Assembly: GCA_963920525.1 (NCBI GenBank)
Contig: OY986438.1
Span: 135,341,022 to 135,405,021 of the forward strand
Direction of reading: 5' to 3'
From: Dichetophora obliterata
Taxonomy: Eukaryota > Arthropoda > Insecta > Diptera > Sciomyzidae
DNA: 64,000 bases
Every line of letters starts with the position of its first letter. Position 1 is the stretch's first letter. A program made the position numbers and the translations under genes. The notes under the pieces are model-generated. The model was not told the origin of the DNA and made no database searches. It saw only the letters and a program-made list of their open reading frames with translations. Shown here piece after piece: positions 56,651 to 64,000 of this stretch.

Positions 56651-56877
56651 AAATGTTGCCGCAGAAAATTTTTTAAACGTTCGAAGGACTTCAATGGTCT
56701 TCAGGAGGCTATCAACTGTTTACTAAGCGAAGAAAATGAAGATTCTTTAGACCAATCCCTTATAATTATTCCACCAGACCTGGATGAGTTGACTAGCACC
56801 TTGGAACTGGAAGCGAGCAATGAGAATGAATCATCGTTGCCTGATGCAATAAATGATAATGATCCAAATATTGTAAA
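56651..56877 (+). pseudogene. piggyBac transposase N-terminal acidic region, possible first exon
   Basis: An open stretch reads KRSKDFNGLQEAINCLLSEE, then an acidic Asp/Glu/Asn-rich run ending in DNDPNIV. Such an acidic tail is usual at piggyBac N-termini. About 200 bp of non-matching sequence separates it from the main domain, so either an intron or decay lies between. No start codon is certain. Confidence 0.5.
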
Positions 56878-57100
56878 TTATCTATCAGTTGGTAACTATT
56901 ATACACAGTTTCTTCTTGCATGTGCTTCAACCGTTTTATAGTCATCCTTCTTAGTGGTTACCTTTTTAAACTATTTTTAAACAGTTCTATGTTTCTTATG
57001 CTATACTCTCTTGAATTTTTTATGTTGTCTCAGCTTATGTTTTCAGAGGAAATAAGAAATTGTTGTTTTCTGTATTTTATAGACACAAAAAAAAAAGTAA

Positions 57101-58139
57101 ATGGTTAAAAAAAATCTTCGTTATGATGAACCAGGAAATTTCAATGCTTTCACTGAGATTTTCACGATATCTCCTTTACATGACATCGATAGCACTCCAA
57201 TCGTTTTTTTTTTAAAGATACTTACATACGACATTATTCAATACGTTTGTGAACAGACCATGTTATATGCCGCCATTTATAAAAACGATTCAGCTTTCCG
57301 CATAGATGTGCAAGAAATGAAAGTTTTCATTGCCTTATTGATATTTACTGGGTACCACCAGTTGCCTGAAGAACTTTCATATTGGTCGCTCGATGAGGAC
57401 TTCGGAATTAATCTTGTATATGCGGCAATGTCCAGAGATCGGTTCCTTACAATAAAGAAGTACCTACATTTAGCTGACAACGCTAACATTGGATCGTCAG
57501 AGGACAAGATGTATAAAATAAGACCACTCATGTTAAAACTTCAGCATACCTTTAAACAATTTGGCTTTTTACATACACATCTTTCAATTGATGAATCGAT
57601 AGTTAAATATTTTGGAAAACACTCCGAAAAACAATTCATAAGAGGAAAGCATTTACGTTTCGGCTATAAAGTCCGGATGCTGGCAAGCTCTTCTGGGTAT
57701 TGTTACGACTTTGAAGTTTACTGCGGTAAGTATAGTAACAAAGATCAATTAATTCCGCTCGGTGCGCAGGTTATTTTAGACTTTGTAAAAAAATTCCCAA
57801 ACCAGAAAATCATGTCGTTTTGTTCGATAATTATTTTACGACTCATAGCCTCATGAGAGTATTAAAGGATATGAATATCCGAGCATCAGGAACTGTTAGG
57901 GAAAACAGAATAAATTCCTGTTCTTTACCGAAAAATAAACTTTTTTCGAAAAGCTCCCGAGGCTCATATGACTATCGCTATGATACTAGGAATGATGTTT
58001 TGGCAGTAAAATGAGTTGATAATAGTGTTTGTTTATTGCTAACAAACTATGATTGCGTAACTCCACTCACAAACGTCAGGCGCTGGTCGTCACAAAGTCG
58101 TACGAAAATAAATGTTCCACAACCAAATCTTTACGCATC
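57101..58139 (+). pseudogene. piggyBac transposase, catalytic part (DDE_Tnp_1_7 type)
   Basis: The frame 57,101-57,856 carries the dimerisation and catalytic start: RYDEPGNFNAF, MLYAAIYKN, FTGYHQLPEELSYWS, MSRDRFLTIKKYLHLADN and LSIDESIVKYFGK with the first catalytic Asp. A one-base indel near 57,805 moves to the frame 57,820-58,014, which has FDNYFTTHSLM with the second Asp. A TGA at 58,015-58,017 falls where Trp is expected in the family. Coding then continues to the insertion at 58,143. The transposase would cut at TTAA and re-ligate without scars; that is family knowledge. Confidence 0.9.
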
Positions 58140-58600
58140 ATAGACCCCTTTTACATTGATCAAGACTTGAAGTCAAGTTTTTTTGACGTTCTCTTTTGAA
58201 CTTGACGAAAGCTTTCACATTGGTCAAGACTTGAATTCAAGTTCTTGTCTTCTTTCCTTGTTTTCTAAAAATAAAACGAGATAGGTAGCAAGCAAATGAA
58301 TTATAGTTTATAGAAATTTGCAAACTGAATTTTATTTTTTTACCGTGTTGGAAGTTAACAAAACGTTTTTGCTTAAAAATTTAATGCAAAATTAAATTAT
58401 ATTGGATGCAAAAAAATTTTAATATAACCGAAGTCTAACAAACTCACATTTATATGCGAAAAATAAAATAACTGTGAAACCTAAATAAGAGCGTTAAGCG
58501 GTGCGTTGCCAGCCGCTTTCCGCTAACGCAGAATTTTCATCCCTAAATAAGAGCGGCAGCCTTATGTCAGATGTTTAAAAAAGTGTTTGGCATACAAGCT

Positions 58601-60169
58601 GCATTCAGCGGAGTTAACACTTGTGAGCTGTTTTGGTGGCGATACCTTAGTGAGCGATGTTTTTTTCTTAATATGTTGTTACTCTTAGGGCCGCTTTCTC
58701 AATGTCCGGTTAAGCACTAATCAGAACTTTAACCAGCAGTTAGCAAAAAAGCCCTTTCTCAATGTTCGGTTAAGGTTGAACTGTCAGTTAAGTGCTGATT
58801 AAGTTAACGGCAAGTTGTGGTTTCGGTTAGCGCCATTTTAGGGTAAATGATTTCGAAGATGCTGTCAAACTTTAAAATTTAAGATGGCGGATAGAGTTGC
58901 CATCTAGATTTTTTTTTATTTTTGCGAATTCTTGTAATTTTGAAATTCTGACAACGGATTTGATTTCGAATATAATGTCACAGTTTTAAAATTTAAAATG
59001 GAGGTTAGGGTTGCCTCCTAAATTTTTACCACAGTATTGCCACCTAATAATATGTCTTTTTAAGAGTTTTAAACGTCATTCATCAGTGTTAAGGGGTCGC
59101 TGATTTTGAATGTAAAATCAGAATTTTAAAATTCAAGATGGTGGGTAGTGTTGCCACCTTAATTTTTTGTAGTTTTATGAATTCGGGGCTGGCAAAAAAA
59201 AATAGTACACCAAAAATGGGTCGCTGAATCAGAATCCGTTGTCAGAATTTCAAAATTATAAAATTTTGAAATAATAGGGTTGCCACCTAGGTATATGTCT
59301 TTTCAATAGTTTTAAACGTCATTTATCAGTGTTAAGGGGTCGCTGATTGCGAATCTAAGGTCAGAATTTTAAAATTCAAGATGGTGGATAGGGTTGCCAC
59401 CTTAATTTTTTTAGTTTTATAAATTCGGGGCTGGCAAATTTTAAAATTCTGACTTTAGATTCGAAATCAGCGGCCCTTTAACACTAATAAATGACGTTTA
59501 AAACTCGTGAAAATATATATTGTTAGGTGGCAACCCTATTATTTCAAAATTTTATAATTTTGGAATTTTGACAACGGATTCGGATTCAGCGACCCATTTT
59601 TGGTGTACCATTTTTTTTCCAGCCCCGAATTCATAAAACTACAAAAAATTAAGGTGGCAACACTACCCACCATCTTGAATTTTAAAATTCTGATTTACAT
59701 TCAAAATCAGCGACCCCTTAACACTGATGAATGACGTTTAAAACTCTTAAAAAGACATATTATTAGGTGGCAATACTGTGGTAAAAATTTAGGTGGCAAC
59801 CCTAACCTCCATTTTTAATTTTACAACTGTGACATTATATTCGAAATCAAATCCGTTGTCAGAATTTCAAAATTACAAGAATTCGCAAAAATAAAAAAAT
59901 CTAGATGGCAACTTTATCCGCCATCTTAAATTTTAAAGTTTGACAGCATCTTCGAAATCATTTACCCTAAAATGGCGCTAACCGAAACCACAACTTGCCG
60001 TTAACTTAATCAGCACTTAACTGACAGTTCAACCTTAACCGAACATTGAGAAAGGGCTTTTTTGCTAACTGCTGGTTAAAGTTCTGATTAGTGCTTAACC
60101 GGACATTGAGAAAGCGGCCCTCAGTAAATTTTAACACAACAGTTGTCAGATGTTGACTCCGCTGAATGC
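58601..60169. mobile_element. GCATTCAGCGGAGT-type MITE, interrupted
   Basis: GCATTCAGCGGAGTTAACA (58,601-58,619) and TGTTGACTCCGCTGAATGC (60,151-60,169) are inverse with one mismatch. Net of the palindrome inside, only about 130 bp belong to it. Relatives lie at 10,640 and 41,362. No target duplication established. Confidence 0.7.
58687..60121. mobile_element. near-perfect palindromic element, ~700-bp arms
   Basis: The element runs from AGGGCCGCTTTCTCAATG to CATTGAGAAAGCGGCCCT. The left half is found almost unchanged, inverted, in the right half, with the turn near 59,415. Each arm also contains internal direct repeats of the phrase GGTTGCCACCTTAATTTTTT...TTCGGGGCTGGCAAA (59,150 and 59,393). 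No open frame. Comparison with the empty 10,640 copy of the surrounding MITE places the insertion after TTACTCT, but no duplication is visible. Confidence 0.9.
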
Positions 60170-60552
60170 GGGCATAGTGATGAATGACAAATTTTTCGCA
60201 GAAATTCCAATTTCATCGTTTTCTGCAGCCAACTTTACTTTCTCACGCTCTGTCAAAATTGGATTTTCCAACCGCTGAGCGTTGCCGCCGCGTTATTATG
60301 GTTTGCTTCATATGAAACGTATGGGCATGAGAAATTTTTGACACATAAAAAACGCTTCCGCTCTGATTTAGGTTTGACTGTAAAAAGCACTGTCAACAAC
60401 ACGAAAATAGCAAAAGGAACACGAAAAAACACGAAAAATTGCCGGTACAGCTTCAAGTTTCTTTTTCCCTTCCGTCGCTTCCGATGTGCGGCGAATTGCC
60501 TACAAACTCTGAAACTTGACTTCAAGTCTTGACCAATATAAAAGGGGTCATA

Positions 60553-60967
60553 CAACGCCCACATGGGAGGTGTTGATAATGTAGATGAAAACATCAACGC
60601 GTATCGGATTGCCATAAGAGGTAAAAAATGGTGGTGAGTTCTCTTTGCTTACCTCATCGATGTAGCCACCACAAAAGCATGGAAATTGTGTCTTATTGCT
60701 AATAAATGTGGAAGCGATTTTAAAACTCAGCTAAGTTTCCGTCGAGAGATAGTTCGCCATTATTTGATCGAGGGTAAACGTTTTTCTGTGTCTAAAAACA
60801 GAAATCCAGCTTCGTCTGTAGAGCACGAGAAAACTTCGCACGTGCCCAAAAAGAATGATTCTCAATTGTGATCTGTTGTCTGCCACCAGCGTAGCAAATG
60901 GTCATGCACTATTTGTCAAAAGACCCTATATCTTGTACGCAACTGTTTTGCGAAATATCATCAGTAA
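60553..60967 (+). pseudogene. piggyBac transposase, C-terminal part
   Basis: Coding resumes after the insertion with AHMGGVDNVDENI, which contains the third catalytic Asp, then KKWWW. A stop in this row is followed by FRREIVRHYLIEGKR. A TGA at 60,869-60,871 precedes a Cys-rich tail (VCHQRSKWSCTICQKT, NCFAKYH) ending at TAA 60,965-60,967. That tail has the spacing of the C-terminal Cys-rich DNA-binding domain of piggyBac. All three catalytic Asp residues are therefore still legible in this copy, although stops and one frameshift prevent expression. Confidence 0.85.
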
Positions 60968-61670
60968 TATGATTTAAGAATAACAAGTTTTACATATGTA
61001 CATATAAAAATATATAAAAATATCTAATATTAAATTTTTCAAAAAAATAAACTTAACTTTTTAAAACCATGTTTTATAACTGATACTTTGAAAATCTGCA
61101 GTGCTTCCGCCGGTTGTACTTTTTAAAGTACCGCCTCAAATTACGGTCTATATATAGTTTGTCAAAAAACTGTAAATAGTCATGTTTTAATTAACCACAA
61201 ATTAGCCTATACACAAAATTTCATCATTTTTGCTCGACGGAATCAACTAGCCGGCGGGAATGGGTTAATAGTAATAAATTTATTTGAATATTAACAGCTA
61301 TCATTAATTAATTGGTATTAACATAAAAAATATGGAATTTTCGGAATAATAGGAAATCTTTTGTAGGCATTTTTTAAAAAATTCGTTAAAAACAGCATTA
61401 GTCTTTAAAATTGATGCCTTAACTCAACACTAAATTAAAAATATAAAAAATTTGTTGCGAACACAATAAAAGATGTGACTGAAAATTTCAGGTTTAAAAA
61501 AAAATTTCATAAAAATACTGCAAAAAAAAAATACACCACTAAAAAGATAAATTCAAGATCTTTAACATATATACACACATTTTGTCTGTACAACTTACGG
61601 TATCAAAGTTACAGCTATTTAAATACAAGCACTAATTGTATATTTTAAGGTTTATATTTTTCACAGTGTA

Positions 61671-64000
61671 TATCTTCAAAACAAAATTTTAAATCAAAAA
61701 AAAGTGCGCAGATATAATACTGTTCAGGACAACTATTCTATGTGAATTTCATAATTTCATAGGAGAGTATCATAATTTTCAAAAATAGTGATGTCAGAAA
61801 AGTGGATGATTTGACATGGAATCACCGATATATATTTTGTATATTAATATCACAACCTTTATTTGTTGTTTTCAAAACTCGTTCATTCTTCATTCACTCA
61901 GTCTGTTGTTAAGCCTCCAAATCTAAAATTTTAGGTCGATTCAGTAAAATTTTTGTAAACATGCTGGCAACTCTGTATGAGATAAGCAGCATGGATTTTA
62001 GTTTAAACTTGGACTGCTGCTGAGTTATAGAAAGTCTCAATGGAGTCAGAGTTTGCGCAGTTACTGTGAGAGCATGACCATAAAAGTAACAAAATACCCA
62101 TTATTTCTTGTGTAGCCAGAATTTCATACACAAAAAAACTTACTCCTTGAACTAACGCAATTTCATTCGTACAGACATAAGATAATATTTCTAAATATAA
62201 TTAATAAAGGAAGCTTAAAATTATCCTTATCTTAAAATAAACACTGGTAGCCAACGCTCTTTGAAAAAATCAGCTGCGAGGATAAAAGGAAACACAAGCA
62301 GAACGTGCTGCTAAGGCAACCCTCAAATTGGCTCACTAGGTCTCTGTGTCACGTTGCAGTGTATCGCTGACAGTGATGACCTTGAAAAATTGTGATATCC
62401 TCCAAATCAAAATAATATCAAGAGAACAATAGGAGAGAAGTTAAGAAAGAAAGAAAGAAAATAAAGTAGAACAAGAATTGAGAATATTAGGCAGTGGCAA
62501 AAAAAACGCTATAAAAGAGTGCAAAAAAACATGAAATATATGGAACACCACGAAATGACATACAAGAAAGCTAATAAAATGAGAACAAATTTAAGTTGCA
62601 GTCGTTATTCTACAAAAAACAGAGTAGTTAAAAAAACAGTTTCTTTAACTGTAAGCGTAGAAAAAAAAAGTTTCAACGAAGTTCAGACCAAAGTAGAGGA
62701 AGCAATGATTATATTACGCAAAAATTTAAGAAAAATAATCAACTTTTTGAAAATTTATTGGGCGTTACTCATACAATAAAATGTATGTGAATTTTATATA
62801 AGAAAAAAAAATAAATAAAAACTTGCCCATTGTTGGCTAGCATAAAATGGTGCTGACTGAAAACTAGCGTTGGTTGTAAATCAACGGCGAGAGTTTATTT
62901 AAGATATGCTTGGTAACTAGGTCAGTAGAAATAAATGAAAGTAGCAACGTGGCTAATTCACGATGTTACCAATCAGTAGCCCGTTTTTTTATTCTTTATT
63001 CTTGCAGCGTTTTCTGCTGTTGTTATTATATTTTTTTTTTTTAATGGCGTTCTTATATTGTATGCACGTATTTTCCTCGTGGTATTGTATTGTTTAATTG
63101 TATATAGTTGCAGCTGTATGGAGTGAGTTGGATTGGGTTGAGTGGGTAGGCTGATTCAAGCAGTTTTTACTTAAAAGGGAAATTTTTGTGCAATGAACTG
63201 AATTTCAGCACTAATGGAAAATACAGCATGAATTTGGTTTTTGTTGTTATTGTTAATTGTGCACGTTTTTGCCGTTGAATGATTGAATAGCAGGTTGTCG
63301 TGTTACGACACAACAATAATTTATGACAAATTCAAATTGTACGATACAACAAAATCAACACATTTTACCGCATTATCAGCAAATAAGCATTTTAGAGTGC
63401 ATACTTACATAGTTATGACAAATGGTTTGTTGTCAATTAATTTGTGGCAAAAGAGGACCGGAATACAAATGTGACATCTACCACGGAGTGCTCATTAATT
63501 ATGCCAGGGTTAAATGTTTCAAACTCTTTGAAGGGAACTACAAATAAAGGATTAATTAAGAAAGGTAAACAAAATACCGTCTGACTTTTTGTGGCAACTC
63601 TATAGAAAACAATTAATGAATAGACTAGCTGCTCTAAAGAAAACAGTTGACAAAAAGACTTGATTTTAATGAATGATTGACATGAAAGAAAACTATCTGT
63701 TGCAACGATTTAATTTAACAATGATAGTTGTGTTCTTTACAAAATAATTAGGTGACATGATAGCAATTGATTTATATCTTAGCATTTGTAGCTGCTTGCT
63801 GAATGGCATTTGATATAAAACGAATGAATTTAATTTTTTGTCAGGGACACAGTTCATGTACAGCTTAATTCAGCTTTTATAATTAATTAAGGATTTGGAT
63901 AAGAAATGGCCAAGTCTACTTTTTACTGTTTTCAGAAAAACACGAAAACTTATTCACAGTAACAGCTGCATTGTAATTAATATAGGAAAACCATACAGGT
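61671..64000. other. no supported gene; AT-rich, then single-copy-looking
   Basis: 61,671-61,850 shows weak inverse similarity to 47,580-47,660 (ATCGRTGATTCCATRTCAA), so a further outer repeat may end here. An (AAGA)n run lies at 62,443-62,461. A lysine-rich frame at 62,519-62,779 has no recognisable domain and is not called. From about 62,900 onward the DNA shows no repeats I can see. Confidence 0.4.

Larger units (their letters stand above)
58143..60549. mobile_element. GACCCC-ended element inserted in the piggyBac transposase
   Basis: The ends are inverse over about 38 bp: GACCCCTTTTACATTGATCA and the inverse of TTGACCAATATAAAAGGGGTC, with the shared inner block AAGACTTGAAGTCAAGTTT. A 3-bp duplication, ATA (58,140-58,142 and 60,550-60,552), flanks it. 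Removing the element plus one ATA restores an uninterrupted transposase reading frame across the junction (SYNAHMGGVDN), which independently proves the boundaries. A 3-bp target suggests PIF/Harbinger, by inference. The interior contains a further MITE and a palindrome. Confidence 0.88.
56232..61264 (+). mobile_element. piggyBac element, interrupted
   Basis: TTAA lies on both sides (56,228-56,231 and 61,265-61,268). CCCATTCCCGCC and GGCGGGAATGGG are perfect 12-bp ends. A second inverted pair, TTGTACTTTT.AAAGTAC, lies just inside each end (56,247 and 61,113). The transposase coding is on the plus strand and is split by a 2.4-kb insertion (58,143-60,549). Removing it leaves about 2.6 kb, the usual size for piggyBac. 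Confidence 0.93.
47732..61668. mobile_element. outer TA-flanked element with long inverted arms, host of the nested complex
   Basis: CACTGTGCAAAATATAAA (47,732 on) and the inverse of CACTGTGAAAAATATAAA (ending 61,668) are flanked by TA (47,730-47,731 and 61,669-61,670). The arms stay similar for about 400 bp: left 47,732-47,926 plus 52,108-52,325, right 61,300-61,668. Shared blocks include AATAGCTGTAACTTTGA, GTTGTACAGACAAAATGTG and AAAAATGCCTACAAAAGATT. The left arm is interrupted by a LINE; the interior by a CAGTGTTGCCAT-ended element and a piggyBac. Net of insertions the element would be about 1.2-1.5 kb. Confidence 0.75.

Noticed and set aside
58143..60549. A second transposase gene in the GACCCC element (frames at 60,253-60,615 and 60,338-60,532)
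   Set aside because: The frames oppose each other, cross the element boundary and contain no transposase motif.
47580..61840. A still larger outer element ending in ATCGATGATTCCATATCAA and its inverse
   Set aside because: Only about 20 bp match with several changes, and no target duplication could be shown. Kept as a possibility in the 61,671-64,000 entry only.
62519..62779. Lysine-rich 86-codon frame
   Set aside because: AT-rich DNA readily produces such frames. No domain, splice or promoter evidence.

Overview
The window looks like a gene-poor, transposon-rich stretch of an AT-rich insect nuclear genome, most likely a fly (Diptera). That placement is inference: it rests on short GT-AG intron structure, poly-A and simple-repeat retroposon tails, and the mix of Jockey/CR1-like and RTE LINEs, Ty3/Gypsy, piggyBac, Tc1/mariner, hAT-like and Harbinger-like elements. 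I see no operons, ribosome-binding sites or other prokaryotic features, and no host gene that I can defend. The DNA could be intergenic or lie inside a very large intron.

Layout. 1-1.6 kb: a degenerate fold-back repeat and a tRNA-derived SINE. 1.6-6.2 kb: mostly single-copy-looking DNA. 6.2-8.5 kb: a hAT-like element (12-bp perfect TIR, 8-bp TSD) with a Harbinger-like MITE nested inside. 9-12.4 kb: a LINE scrap, a small MITE, and a non-autonomous piggyBac-like element with TTAA on both sides. 13.2-15.3 kb: a fold-back element whose arms are 21-bp tandem repeats in inverted orientation, enclosing a spliced cargo gene. 15.3-16.5 kb: palindromic and MITE DNA. 18.6-24.4 kb: SINEs and a decayed LINE on the minus strand. 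24.6-27.5 kb: a TA-flanked element that split a tRNA-like promoter and was later hit by an RTE LINE. 29.9-31.2 kb: the 3' ends of two different LINEs joined head to tail. 31.3-35.7 kb: a Gypsy LTR retrotransposon with near-identical LTRs but broken coding. 37.6-42.8 kb: short tandem repeats, fold-back MITEs and dispersed repeats. 46.1-47.6 kb: a TA-flanked element holding a 63-bp minisatellite. 47.7-61.7 kb: a deeply nested insertion complex. 61.7-64 kb: mostly unannotated DNA.

The 47.7-61.7 kb complex is the most structured part. An outer TA-flanked element with long inverted arms carries, in its left arm, an apparently intact two-ORF LINE (47,927-52,110). Its interior holds a CAGTGTTGCCAT-ended element that contains a dead Tc1-like and a dead mariner-like transposase. 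It also holds a piggyBac element (56,232-61,264). That piggyBac was itself interrupted by an element with a 3-bp ATA duplication, which contains a further MITE, which contains a near-perfect palindrome of about 1.4 kb.

The elements do not work together as a pathway; they record successive insertions. Two points stand out. First, at least four otherwise different fold-back elements share one terminal signature (TA target duplication, CAC...GTG ends), so one transposase source may have mobilised them all. Second, one of these carries a two-exon gene of an unnamed protein family between its repeat arms.
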